Below, piece after piece: positions 16,922-29,067 of a DNA stretch of 64,000 nucleotides. The position numbers and the translations under genes are program-made. The notes under the pieces are model-generated. The model saw only the letters and a program-made list of their open reading frames with translations. It was not told where the DNA came from and did not search any database. Location of the stretch: positions 372,001 through 436,000 of the forward strand of contig CAVXML010000009.1 in the NCBI GenBank assembly GCA_963763015.1, read 5' to 3'. This DNA is from Fodinibacter sp963763015 (GTDB taxonomy: Bacteria; Actinomycetota; Actinomycetes; Actinomycetales; Dermatophilaceae). Each line of letters starts with the position of its first letter. Within the stretch, counting starts at the first letter, position 1.

Positions 16922-16992
16922 GCCACGGACCCTACGTGAGGAAGGCGGCATACTGTCCCTCCGACCATGCTGCCCACCCGAAGTGACTCCCC

Positions 16993-20781
<3,789 letters not shown>

Positions 20782-20785
20782 GGCT

Positions 20786-20865
20786 CCCCGACTTCGTCTG
20801 TCACCGTGCCGCCGACACGCCGCCGGAGCGGCCCGTCGGCGACCGTGTGACAGACGAAGTCGGGG
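20786..20865. repeat. Long palindromic repeat, copy A
   Basis: A near-perfect stem-loop with 19-base arms: CCCCGACTTCGTCTGTCAC at 20786-20804 and its exact complement at 20847-20865. A second inner stem is formed by GCCGAC (20811-20816) and GTCGGC (20835-20840). It starts five bases after the metH stop and includes the last 21 codons and the stop of the convergent metal-ATPase gene. Copy B at 23254-23348 is the same element in reverse orientation, longer by about 11 bases in the loop. No T-run follows, so a terminator role is only possible. Confidence 0.9.
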
Positions 20866-23182
20866 GGTCCTCGTGGGCAGGCACGAGCGCGAACGCTCCC
20901 TCCTCCTCCTGGGCGTTGTGCAGGCGGAGCACGGCATACAGGCCGTAGAGGAGCCGGCGGAGCTCGACGACGTCCTCGGCCTCCGTCGTGTCGGCGTCGA
21001 GGTCGGAGAGCAGGCGCGCCAGGCGTGCGACCTGGTGCTCGATCTCTGCGTGCGTGCGGCTGAGGGACGCGGTCGCATCGTGCCCACCGAGCGCCCGCGA
21101 GACGAGGGGCACGAGCAGCCGCTCCTCCTCGCGCTCGTGCGGCACGACCGTCGTCTGCAGCTCGCGCAGCAGCTGTCCGGCGTCGGCCAGGTCGGGGAAC
21201 TCGGTCGACAGGGCGTCCGCCACTGCGCGGATCCGCTCGACCGCCGGAAGGGCAGCGTCGTGAGCAGCCCTGAGCCGTCGGGCGACGGCGACGTCCTCCG
21301 GGTGCATGGACACCGTGTGGACCTTCCCGGGGACCACGGCCCGCAGCGCGATGCCGATGGCGAGCACGTCGATGCCCTCCTGAAGCACCGCACCGACAGC
21401 CGGCGGGAGAAGGCCGGCCGCCGCGGCCACCATGGCCACGACAGACAGTCCCATCCCCACGAGCACTGCCTGCAGGGCGATCCGCTTGGACCTGCGGGCG
21501 ATGAGGATGGCGTCGGCCAGGGCGTCGACGCGGTCGACGGTCAGCACCACGTCGGCCGCCTCGGAGGAGGCGGTGGCCCCACGAGCCGCGAGGGCGACCC
21601 CGACGCCGGCTGCGGCCAGGGCAGGGGCGTCGTTCACCCCGTCTCCCACCATGATCGTCGGCGCCTCCGCGGACTCCTCACGGATCGCGGCCACCTTGTC
21701 GGCGGGGTCGCAGTCGGCGAGCACCGCGTCGACACCGACGATCCGTCCGACGGTGGCCGCGACGTCGGCGCGGTCGCCTGTCGCCAACACCACTCGGCGA
21801 ACGCCCGCCTCGCGCAGGGCGCGAACCATGCGGGGGGCATCGGGGCGGATCGGGTCCTCCAGGAGCATGGCGCCGGCCGGCCGGCCGTCGACCGACGCGA
21901 AGACGGTCATGGAGCCGTCGAGGTCGGCCCGGCGCCGCACCTGGCGGGCCCAGGACGGCATCCCACCATCGAGCACCCACGAGGCCTTGCCGAGCCGCAC
22001 ACGGCGCTCCCCGACTGTGCCCGAGACCCCGTAGCCGTGCTCCTCCAGCACGTCGGAAGGGACGCTGAGCGGGAGCTCGCGCCGACGGGCTGCCGTGACG
22101 ATCGCATCGGCCAGCACGTGCGCCGACAGCTGGTCCAGGGAGGCGGCGAGCGCGAGGACGTCGTCGGGATCGACATCGTTCCCGGCGGTGACCACGCTGG
22201 TCACCGTGGGGCGGCCCTGCGTGAGGGTGCCGGTCTTGTCGAACAGGACGACACGGCCCGCGGCCAGTCGCTCGAGTGCCGACCCGCCCTTGACGACGAC
22301 GCCGCGCCGGGCCGCCCGGGAGAGCCCGGACATGATGGCGATCGGCGCCGCGAGCAGCAGGGGGCAGGGCGTCGCGACGACGAGCACCGCCACCGCGCGG
22401 ACCGGGTCACCGGCCAGCGCCCACGCCACCCCGGCCACGATCAGCGTGAGCGGCACGAAGAGCAGGGCGAAGCGGTCGGCGGTCCGGACGAACGGGGCCG
22501 AGGACGCCTGGGCCTGCTCCACGAGCCGGACCACCCCGGCATACGTCGACTCCTCGGCCGCCGAGGTGGCGAGGAGCTCGAGCGGCGCCCCGGCGACCAC
22601 GACACCGCTGCGCACCTCGTCACCGGCGGCACGCTCGACGGGCAGCGGTTCCCCGGTCAGCGCCGACTCGTCGAAGACCCCCGGCGTCACCAGCCGCCCG
22701 TCGACGGGGACGACCTCACCGGTTCCCACGACGAGCAGGTCGCCCCGCACGACCGCGTCGACCGGGACCTCCTCCACACCGTGGTGGCCACCGACATCCA
22801 CCCGTCGCCGCGCCGTGCGTGGCGCGCGGGCGACCAGGAGGCTGAGCTCGCGCCTCGCCCGGGCCGCCGCCCGTGCCTCCAGGACCTGGCCGGAGGCCAG
22901 CATGACGGTGATCATGGCGCCCGCGAACGGCTCGCCCACGGCGAGGGCGCCGGCCAGGGCGAGGACGGCGATGACGTCCACCGTGGGCTGCCGTCGCCGG
23001 AGGGCGGCGACCGTGGACACGAGGGACGCGACGAGGCCGAGGAGCGTCCCCACCACCCAGACCGCCGCTGCCGGCTCGGGGGCGCCGGCCAGCCACGCCA
23101 GTCCACCCGTAGCCAGCAGACCGAGCGAGGCGAGGAACAGCGCTGGGGCGGTGCGCTCGCGGAGCCACCTCACGCCCTCCAT
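20801..23182 (-). CDS. P1B-type heavy-metal ATPase with C-terminal hemerythrin domain
   Basis: A 793-residue metal-transporting P-type ATPase from ATG 23182 (MEGVRWLRERTAP). Motifs are the actuator loop SALTGEP (about 173-179), the membrane metal motif TPCP at 271-274, the phosphorylated DKTGTLT with Asp315, and GDGVNDAPAL in the P domain. There is no N-terminal CxxC metal-binding domain. Residues about 641-770 form a hemerythrin/HHE domain with His641, His682, Glu686, His711, His716, His755 and nearby Glu. A TPC motif with a C-terminal hemerythrin domain is the hallmark of the P1B-5 class, linked to Ni/Fe transport in Sinorhizobium Nia. The last 21 residues are encoded inside repeat copy A. 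Confidence 0.92.
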   Translation of the reverse strand: MEGVRWLRERTAPALFLASLGLLATGGLAWLAGAPEPAAAVWVVGTLLGLVASLVSTVAALRRRQPTVDVIAVLALAGALAVGEPFAGAMITVMLASGQVLEARAAARARRELSLLVARAPRTARRRVDVGGHHGVEEVPVDAVVRGDLLVVGTGEVVPVDGRLVTPGVFDESALTGEPLPVERAAGDEVRSGVVVAGAPLELLATSAAEESTYAGVVRLVEQAQASSAPFVRTADRFALLFVPLTLIVAGVAWALAGDPVRAVAVLVVATPCPLLLAAPIAIMSGLSRAARRGVVVKGGSALERLAAGRVVLFDKTGTLTQGRPTVTSVVTAGNDVDPDDVLALAASLDQLSAHVLADAIVTAARRRELPLSVPSDVLEEHGYGVSGTVGERRVRLGKASWVLDGGMPSWARQVRRRADLDGSMTVFASVDGRPAGAMLLEDPIRPDAPRMVRALREAGVRRVVLATGDRADVAATVGRIVGVDAVLADCDPADKVAAIREESAEAPTIMVGDGVNDAPALAAAGVGVALAARGATASSEAADVVLTVDRVDALADAILIARRSKRIALQAVLVGMGLSVVAMVAAAAGLLPPAVGAVLQEGIDVLAIGIALRAVVPGKVHTVSMHPEDVAVARRLRAAHDAALPAVERIRAVADALSTEFPDLADAGQLLRELQTTVVPHEREEERLLVPLVSRALGGHDATASLSRTHAEIEHQVARLARLLSDLDADTTEAEDVVELRRLLYGLYAVLRLHNAQEEEGAFALVPAHEDPPTSSVTRSPTGRSGGVSAAR

Positions 23183-23253
23183 CGTCGCACCGCGTCGGAT
23201 GCCGTGGCGCCGGCCGGAGACGAGCGTCACCGCCCGCCTTCTTCCCCCTCGAG

Positions 23254-23348
23254 CTCCCCGACTTCGTCTGTCAGGCGGTCGTCGACACGCCGCTCCGGCG
23301 GCGTTTCGTCGGCGTGTCGGTGACACGGTGACAGACGAGGTCGGGGAG
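23254..23348. repeat. Long palindromic repeat, copy B (inverted relative to copy A)
   Basis: Stem-loop with 20-base arms: CTCCCCGACTTCGTCTGTCA at 23254-23273 against 23329-23348, with one G-T wobble. A perfect inner 9-base stem pairs GACACGCCG (23284-23292) with CGGCGTGTC (23310-23318). Its reverse complement aligns with copy A almost throughout, with an extra segment of about 11 bases (ACGAAACGCCG) in the loop. It sits between divergent genes (metal ATPase and RecB-like nuclease), a place where a terminator would make little sense, so it is more likely a REP-like or MITE-like element. Confidence 0.88.
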
Positions 23349-23397
23349 GCGGGGTGGCGTGTGCCGCGGTGTCGGCGGACCGGCATACCGTGTGGCC

Positions 23398-24243
23398 ATG
23401 ACGCCAGCCCTCTCGCCGAGCCGAGCCGCGGACTTCAAGCAGTGTCCGCTGCTGTTCCGGTTCCGGACGATCGACCGGCTCGAGGGCCCGCCCTCCCCCG
23501 CCGCGGCCCGCGGCACCCTCGTGCACGCGGTCCTCGAGCACCTCTTCGACCTGCCCGCCACCGAGCGCACGCCGGGCGCCGCCACCGCCCTGCTCGAGCC
23601 ACGCTGGCGCGCCCTCGTCGAGGAGCGGCCGGAGCTCTCGGCGATGATCGAGGACTCGGACGAGCTCACCGAGGAGAGCTGGTTCGCCGGCGCCAGGACC
23701 CTGGTCGAGCAGTGGTTCGACCTCGAGGACCCGACGCGTCTCGAACCCGCCGCCCGAGAGCTGTACGTCGAGACCGAGGTCGAGGGACTGACCCTGCGCG
23801 GGTACGTCGACCGGCTCGACGTGGCCCCCGACGGCGCGATGCGGGTCGTCGACTACAAGACCGGCCGCTCACCCGGCGAGGCGTTCGAGGCCAAGGCGCT
23901 GTTCCAGATGAAGTTCTACGCCCTGGTCCTGTGGCGCATCCACGGTGTGGTCCCTCGCCAGCTGCAGCTCGTGTACCTCGGCAACGGCGAGGTCGTCCGC
24001 TACGCCCCCGACGAGGGCGACCTCCTTGCGGTCGAGCGCAACGTGCGCGCGATCTGGGATGCCGTGGTCCGCGCCGCCCGCACCGGGGACTGGCGGCCCC
24101 GCACCTCGAGGCTGTGCGACTGGTGTGACTTCCGCGACCTGTGTCCCGCATGGGGTGGTACCCCTCCCCCGCTGCCCGAGGGGGCCGACGCGATCGCCCT
24201 CGACCCCGCCCACTCAGGTGCCGCGGTTCCCGCCGACGACTGA
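23398..24243 (+). CDS. RecB-family nuclease with Fe-S cluster cysteines
   Basis: A 281-residue PD-(D/E)XK nuclease. The fold-defining residues are His43 in GTLVHAVLEHLF, Asp138 in YVDRLDV, and Asp152 and Lys154 in VVDYKTGR, with a QMKFYALVL helix after it. Cys16 (FKQCPLLF) plus Cys240, Cys243 and Cys249 (LCDWCDFRDLCP) match the four-cysteine 4Fe-4S arrangement of AddB/Cas4-type nucleases. It is free-standing, without a helicase. Homologues sit at this place in mycobacteria (Rv2119). ATG 23398 is preferred over an upstream in-frame GTG that would read out of the repeat. The 3' end overlaps the convergent HAD gene by 30 bases. Confidence 0.9.
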   Translation: MTPALSPSRAADFKQCPLLFRFRTIDRLEGPPSPAAARGTLVHAVLEHLFDLPATERTPGAATALLEPRWRALVEERPELSAMIEDSDELTEESWFAGARTLVEQWFDLEDPTRLEPAARELYVETEVEGLTLRGYVDRLDVAPDGAMRVVDYKTGRSPGEAFEAKALFQMKFYALVLWRIHGVVPRQLQLVYLGNGEVVRYAPDEGDLLAVERNVRAIWDAVVRAARTGDWRPRTSRLCDWCDFRDLCPAWGGTPPPLPEGADAIALDPAHSGAAVPADD

Positions 24244-24915
24244 GGACGGCCGGGCGGCGCGTGCCTCCCGTGCCAGCTCACCCAACCGGCGCGGCGTGAG
24301 GCCGACCAGCGAGTCGAGGTGCACCGCGCCGGGCATCGCCGGCACGGTGACGACGTGGGGCACCGCGATGGTCGGGACGCCGGCCGAGACGGCCGAGCGG
24401 ACCCCTGTCGGGCTGTCCTCGATGGCGACGCAGTCCTCGGGCGCCGCACCGAGCAGCCGTGCGCCGGTCCGGTACGGCTCGGGGTGCGGCTTGCCGTGGT
24501 CCACCTCGTCACCGGTGACGACGGCAGCGAAGGCACCGGCTGGTAGGGCATCGACGACCGCGTCGGCCAGCGACCGCCACGACATCGTCACCAGGGCGCT
24601 CGGCACCCCGTCGGCGCGCAGGGCGTCGAGCAGCTCGCGCGCGCCCGGCCGCCACGGCACGTGCTCCCGCACGCGCGTGACGACCCGCACGAGCAGCTCG
24701 TCGACGATGCGAACCGGCTCCCAGGTGATGGGCGAGTGGGCGCGGATGAACTCGGCCGAGACGAGCAGGTCGTTGCCGACGAGCTGGTGGGCGAACTCGT
24801 CGCTCCAGGTCCCGCCGTGCTCCTCGACGATGTCGTGCTCCGCGGCGATCCAGTACGGCTCGGTGTCGACGAGGGTGCCGTCCATGTCCCACAGGACGGC
24901 GGCAGGCAGGCTCAT
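24214..24915 (-). CDS. HAD-superfamily phosphatase (beta-phosphoglucomutase-like)
   Basis: A 233-residue haloacid-dehalogenase hydrolase starting MSLPAAVLWDMDGTLVDTEP. The nucleophile is Asp10 and the acid/base is Asp12 in DMDGT. Motif II is LVTMS (Thr), the motif III Lys is in HGKPHPEPY, and motif IV is CVAIEDSPTG. A helical cap lies between motifs I and II, as in phosphoglycolate-phosphatase or phosphoglucomutase relatives. The natural substrate cannot be read. It is divergent from the PAC2 gene with about 53 bases between starts and convergent with the nuclease gene. Confidence 0.9.
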   Translation of the reverse strand: MSLPAAVLWDMDGTLVDTEPYWIAAEHDIVEEHGGTWSDEFAHQLVGNDLLVSAEFIRAHSPITWEPVRIVDELLVRVVTRVREHVPWRPGARELLDALRADGVPSALVTMSWRSLADAVVDALPAGAFAAVVTGDEVDHGKPHPEPYRTGARLLGAAPEDCVAIEDSPTGVRSAVSAGVPTIAVPHVVTVPAMPGAVHLDSLVGLTPRRLGELAREARAARPSSVVGGNRGT

Positions 24916-24968
24916 GGGTCGGAAGTCTACGGAGCCGTAGGGTGGTGCTCTGACGACAGGAGGACGCG

Positions 24969-25817
24969 GTGATCGAGCTTGAGGACCTGCCCGAGCTGAA
25001 GGACGCGGTCATGATCGCGGCCTTCGAGGGCTGGAACGACGCCGGGGAGGCCGCGAGCGCCGTCATCGAGCACCTCGCGAACGTGTGGGACGCCGAGGTC
25101 GTCGCCGCGCTCGACCCCGAGGACTACTACGACTTCCAGGTCAACCGGCCCCGGGTGCTCCTGGAGAACGGACGGCGGCGGATCAGCTGGCGCACGACCC
25201 GGATCCTCGTCGCCACCGAGACCTCCCTCGGGCGCGACGTCGTGCTCGTCCAGGGGGTGGAGCCGTCGTTCCGGTGGCGCGCCTTCGCCATCGAGCTCAT
25301 GGAGCTGGCCCAGGCCGCCGACGTCTCGATGGTGATCACGCTGGGGGCGCTGATGGCCGACGTTGCGCACTCGCGCCCCATCCCCGTGTCGGCGACCTCC
25401 GACAGCGAGGACACCCGCCACCGGCACGACCTGGAGATGAGCTCGTACGAGGGCCCCACCGGCATCGTCGGCGTCCTGGCGGATGCCGCCACGCAGGTCG
25501 GCGTGCCGTCGGTCTCGTGCTGGGCGGCGGTGCCGCACTATGCCGGCCACAGCCCCTCTCCCAAGGCGACGTTGGCGCTGGTCCGGCGACTCGAGGACCT
25601 GCTGGACGCCCCGATCGAGCACGGAGAGCTCGACGAGGACGGGCGGGCGTGGGAACGCGGTATCGACGAGCTCGCCGCCTCCGACACCGAGGTCGCCGAG
25701 TACGTCGAGTCGCTCGAGGAGGCGCAGGACACCGCGGAGCTGCCCGAGGCGAGCGGGGACGCGATCGCCAAGGAGTTCGAGCGCTACCTGCGTCGACGGG
25801 GCACCGACGAGCCGTAG
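24969..25817 (+). CDS. PAC2 family protein (proteasome-assembly-chaperone-like)
   Basis: A 282-residue PAC2-domain protein (MIELEDLPELKDAVMIAAFEGWNDAG). The family is named for a eukaryotic proteasome assembly chaperone, and the actinobacterial member is conserved near the proteasome region (Rv2125). The N-terminal ATP-grasp-independent alpha/beta domain covers about 1-215 (VVLVQGVEPSFRWRAFAIEL, VITLGALMADVAHSRP, GVLADAATQVGVP). An acidic helical C-terminal part follows (DTEVAEYVESLEEAQD). It starts at GTG 24969 behind a good GGAGGA site. A role in assembling or regulating the 20S core in bacteria has not been shown to my knowledge. Confidence 0.88.
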   Translation: MIELEDLPELKDAVMIAAFEGWNDAGEAASAVIEHLANVWDAEVVAALDPEDYYDFQVNRPRVLLENGRRRISWRTTRILVATETSLGRDVVLVQGVEPSFRWRAFAIELMELAQAADVSMVITLGALMADVAHSRPIPVSATSDSEDTRHRHDLEMSSYEGPTGIVGVLADAATQVGVPSVSCWAAVPHYAGHSPSPKATLALVRRLEDLLDAPIEHGELDEDGRAWERGIDELAASDTEVAEYVESLEEAQDTAELPEASGDAIAKEFERYLRRRGTDEP

Positions 25818-25894
25818 CCGGTCCCTCCGGGCCCCCGGGCCCCGGGCCAACGGCCCCCCGGGCCCCCGGCTCGAGCGTCCGCAGCACCCCGCTG

Positions 25895-27697
25895 CTACAC
25901 CTTCGTGCCGGCCCGGATGCGGCGCAGGGCCAGGACGGCGGTGTCGTCGTCGTAGGTGTCGTCCCGAACCGCCCGCACGACCCGCTCCAGCCCCGCCCGG
26001 AGCGGGTCGCCGACGAGTGCCGGCAGGGCGGCCTCGAGGCGGGCCAGGCCGTCGTGGATGTCCTCGTCGCGGCGCTCGACGAGACCGTCGGTGTAGGCGA
26101 GGAGCGTGTCGCCGGGACCGAACGGCACGAGGAGCTCCTCCCTGCCGCCCGGCGCGACACCGAGAGGGGGACCGTCTGCGTACGGGAGTGGTTCGACCAG
26201 CCCGTCCTCACGCAGGACCATGAGTGGTGGGTGACCGGCGTTCGTGAGGGTGAGCGTGCCGTTGACCGGGTCGCCGACCGCGTAGACGAGCGTCACGAGC
26301 TGGTCCACGCCGTAGCGCACGAGCATCCGGTCCGCCTTGCCGACGACGAGCGCCGGCTTCGGGTCGACCGAGGCGAAGGCCCGCAGCGCTGCTCGCATCT
26401 GCGCCATGGCCGCCGCCGCGGCGACCCCGCGCCCCATGACGTCTCCGATGAAGAAGACGTAGCGGCCGTCGTCGAGCGCGAAGGCGTCGTAGAAGTCACC
26501 GCCCACCTCCGCCCGGCCGGACGGGTGGTAGGCCCACGCGACCTCCCAGTCCTCCGTCCCCACGAGGCGCTCGGGCAGGACGGCCCGCTGGAGCTGTTCG
26601 GCAGCGGCAAGGGTCTGGCTGTACAGCTCCGAGTTGTCGATCGCCGTCGCGGCGCGGCGGGCGAGGTGCTCGGCGAAGCGCACGTCGTCCTCGTCGTAGA
26701 GGCGGTGCTCGTCGGTGGACACCCAGGTGATCGCGCCGATCACCCGACCGCGGACGAGGAGCGGCACAGCCAGCGCGCTGCGGAGCTCGAGCTCGCGCGC
26801 GACGCGCAGGTGCTCCTCGTCCCGGGCCCCGGCCACGAGCATCTCGTCGGTGATCACGGGGATGAGGTCCGGCTTCCCGGTGCGGACCACGCGCCAGGCA
26901 CCGGATTCGATGGACGGGTCGGGCGGCCAGCGCTCCTGGAGGCGTTCGGCAAGCCTCACCTTCTCGGGGTCGACGTGGGCGACCGCCAGGCGGTGCATCC
27001 GGCCGTCGCGCACCACGTCGATGGCGCACCAGTCGGCGAAGTCGGGGACGGCCAGCCGGGCCACCTTCTGGATCGTCACGTCGAGGTCGAGGCTGCTGGC
27101 CAGCTCGATGGACGCCTCGGCGAGGAACGTGAGCCGGGCGGTCTGCTCGGCCGCGACCGCCGACGCCTCGATGCGCCGGAACGCCTGGGCACACGTGTCG
27201 GCCATGATCTCGAGGAACTCCAGCTCGGCCTCCGGGGGCCCCTCGGTGCCCGGCAGGGACAACGCGATCGCGCCGATGGCCCGCCCGGTGACCCGCAACG
27301 GCACGACGACGAGGGCACGCTCCCCCCGGCCGGCCTGGCCGAGCTCGGGGTACCGCTGCTCGATGGCCGAGGCGCCCACGAGCACCAGGCGCCGCCCGGT
27401 CCGGATCACCTCGCTCACCGGCAGGTGGCTGTCCAGGGCGAACCTCTCCCACCGCATCGCCTCAGCGTTCCCCAGTCCGCGCAGCCCGACGACGCGGACC
27501 TCCGTGCCCTCACGCAGCGCCAGGGCGGCGATGCTCGCGCCCACGGCATCCGCGATGTGGTACGTCACGATCTTGGTCACGGTGTCGACCGTGTCGGCCA
27601 TCGCGAGCTCGCTGGTGACCCGAGCCAGGTGGGTCAGGCCCTCGATCCCCTTCGGCGCGCGCTCGTGCCCACCCGGTCCCTGCACGCCGCCTGTCAC
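25895..27697 (-). CDS. GAF-domain SpoIIE/PP2C-type serine phosphatase
   Basis: A 600-residue signalling phosphatase. Two GAF-like sensory domains come first (about 20-175 and 185-355, the latter with SALAVPLLVRGRVIGAI). A PPM/SpoIIE phosphatase domain follows (about 375-600) with VGGDFYDAF and FFIGDVMGRGV, which supply the metal-binding Asp residues, then TLTNAGHPPLMVL and a terminal DDTAVLALRR. It starts at GTG 27697. No membrane segment is seen. Such proteins usually dephosphorylate anti-sigma-factor antagonists in partner-switching pathways, but no antagonist or anti-sigma gene is in the window. It is convergent with the PAC2 gene and 76 bases downstream of mshC. Confidence 0.92.
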   Translation of the reverse strand: MTGGVQGPGGHERAPKGIEGLTHLARVTSELAMADTVDTVTKIVTYHIADAVGASIAALALREGTEVRVVGLRGLGNAEAMRWERFALDSHLPVSEVIRTGRRLVLVGASAIEQRYPELGQAGRGERALVVVPLRVTGRAIGAIALSLPGTEGPPEAELEFLEIMADTCAQAFRRIEASAVAAEQTARLTFLAEASIELASSLDLDVTIQKVARLAVPDFADWCAIDVVRDGRMHRLAVAHVDPEKVRLAERLQERWPPDPSIESGAWRVVRTGKPDLIPVITDEMLVAGARDEEHLRVARELELRSALAVPLLVRGRVIGAITWVSTDEHRLYDEDDVRFAEHLARRAATAIDNSELYSQTLAAAEQLQRAVLPERLVGTEDWEVAWAYHPSGRAEVGGDFYDAFALDDGRYVFFIGDVMGRGVAAAAAMAQMRAALRAFASVDPKPALVVGKADRMLVRYGVDQLVTLVYAVGDPVNGTLTLTNAGHPPLMVLREDGLVEPLPYADGPPLGVAPGGREELLVPFGPGDTLLAYTDGLVERRDEDIHDGLARLEAALPALVGDPLRAGLERVVRAVRDDTYDDDTAVLALRRIRAGTKV

Positions 27698-27773
27698 GCG
27701 GACATCCTGTCAGGTGCGTGCCGTCGCCGTCCCGCCCAGCGCGCTCGACGGTCCAGCCGCCCAGAGCCCGTGC

Positions 27774-29027
27774 TCAGAGCCGCACCCCGAGCAGCGCGTC
27801 CAGCGTGCGGGAGAGGATGCCGGGCGCGGCGGCGTCGTCCCACGTCCCGGCCAGCGTGCGGTCGGCCCATCCGTCGACGGCGGCCAGGGCCGCGGGGGTG
27901 TCCAGGTCGTTCGCGAGTGCCCCACGAACCGCGGCCTGCGTCGCCTCCACCGGCTCCCCGTGGTTCACCGAGAGCGCCTCCCGCCAGCACTCCAAGCGCG
28001 TCTGGGCGGCGGTGAGCAGCGACGGCGTGTACTCCCAGTCCCGGCGGTAGTGGTGGGCGAGCAGGAGCAGCCGGATCGCCATGGGGTCCACCCCCTCGGC
28101 CCGCAGCGCGGAGACGAGGACCAGGTTCCCCTTGGACTTGCTCATCTTCTCGCCCTGGTACCCCACCATGGCCTGGTGCACGTAGTGCCGCGCGAACACA
28201 TCGCCCCCCGTGAGGGCGACCGCCTGGACCGCGCTCATCTCGTGGTGGGGGAAGACCAGGTCGCTACCCCCACCCTTGATGTCGAAGGGGTGCCCGAGGT
28301 GGTGCAGGGAGATCGCGGTGCACTCGATGTGCCACCCGGGGCGCCCCGCGCCGAGAACATCGTCGTCCCACGCCGGCTCGCCGTCGCGGGCGGCTCGCCA
28401 CAGCAGCGGGTCGAGGGGGTCTCGCTTGCCGGCTCGCTCCGGGTCGCCGCCGCGGTCGGCGAAGACCGCCAGCATCTGCTCGCGGGTCCAGTTCGACACC
28501 TCCCCGAACGACGGCGTGCGGGCGAGGTCGAGGTAGATGTCGTGGCCGGTGCCCTCCGCCGACGGCACGGCGACCCGGTACGCCGTTCCGTCGGTGACGA
28601 GCGCCCGCACCGCCTCGATGATCTCCGGCATCGACTCGACGACGCCGATGAGGGCATCGGGGGGGATCACGGCGAGCGCCGTCATGTCCTCGCGGAACAG
28701 GTCGATCTGCGAGGTCGCGAGGTCCCGCCAGTCCAGACCGTCACGTGCCGCCCGCTGCAGGAGCGGGTCGTCGACATCCGTGACGTTCTGGACGTAGTCG
28801 ACCTGGTGCCCGGCATCCCGCAGGACGCGATCGATGACGTCGAACGTCACGTAGGTCGCCGCGTGGCCCAGGTGCGTCGCGTCGTACGGGGTGATTCCGC
28901 AGACGTAGAGCCTGGCCACCGGCCCCGCGTCGAGCGGACGCACGGACCGGCTGCCGCTGTCGAACAGGCGCAGCGGCTCACCGTGGCCGGGCACGGCGGG
29001 GACGAACGGTGCGGGCCACGACTTCAC
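27774..29027 (-). CDS. mshC: Mycothiol cysteine ligase MshC
   Basis: A 417-residue enzyme that joins L-cysteine to glucosaminyl-inositol with ATP, the fourth step of mycothiol synthesis. It resembles cysteinyl-tRNA synthetase but is shorter and lacks the anticodon-binding part. The zinc Cys43 opens YVCGITPYDATHLGHA, which is the HIGH-like ATP site with the MshC-specific THLGHA form. Later come GGGSDLVFPHHEMS and the EKMSKSKGN loop near residue 290. It starts at GTG 29027. It lies just downstream of the SCO1664 and DUF3090 genes, the standard actinobacterial arrangement. Its presence implies mycothiol as the major thiol. Confidence 0.95.
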   Translation of the reverse strand: MKSWPAPFVPAVPGHGEPLRLFDSGSRSVRPLDAGPVARLYVCGITPYDATHLGHAATYVTFDVIDRVLRDAGHQVDYVQNVTDVDDPLLQRAARDGLDWRDLATSQIDLFREDMTALAVIPPDALIGVVESMPEIIEAVRALVTDGTAYRVAVPSAEGTGHDIYLDLARTPSFGEVSNWTREQMLAVFADRGGDPERAGKRDPLDPLLWRAARDGEPAWDDDVLGAGRPGWHIECTAISLHHLGHPFDIKGGGSDLVFPHHEMSAVQAVALTGGDVFARHYVHQAMVGYQGEKMSKSKGNLVLVSALRAEGVDPMAIRLLLLAHHYRRDWEYTPSLLTAAQTRLECWREALSVNHGEPVEATQAAVRGALANDLDTPAALAAVDGWADRTLAGTWDDAAAPGILSRTLDALLGVRL

Positions 29028-29067
29028 CGGGCAAGCGTACGGTGCGGCCGCTCCGACCCTTCACCTG

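Noticed and set aside
15809..16951. Longer start for the M50 protease (MPPSSRR at 16951)
   Set aside because: The MSAQ start at 16921 gives the typical family N-terminus. The longer form would overlap the metH promoter region.
16922..16992. Possible B12 riboswitch upstream of metH
   Set aside because: The gap is about 70 bases and no cobalamin-riboswitch features (B12 box, long folded leader) are seen.
20866..23253. Possibility that the metal ATPase plus repeats form a composite transposon
   Set aside because: No transposase, terminal inverted repeats beyond the palindromes, or target duplications were found. The idea is kept only as a speculative note in the findings.
25818..25894. Very GC-rich stretch between the convergent PAC2 and phosphatase genes, with GGGCC/GGCCC inversions
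   Set aside because: Low-complexity G/C runs give many overlapping weak hairpins (about five-base stems) and no T-run, so a specific terminator cannot be supported.
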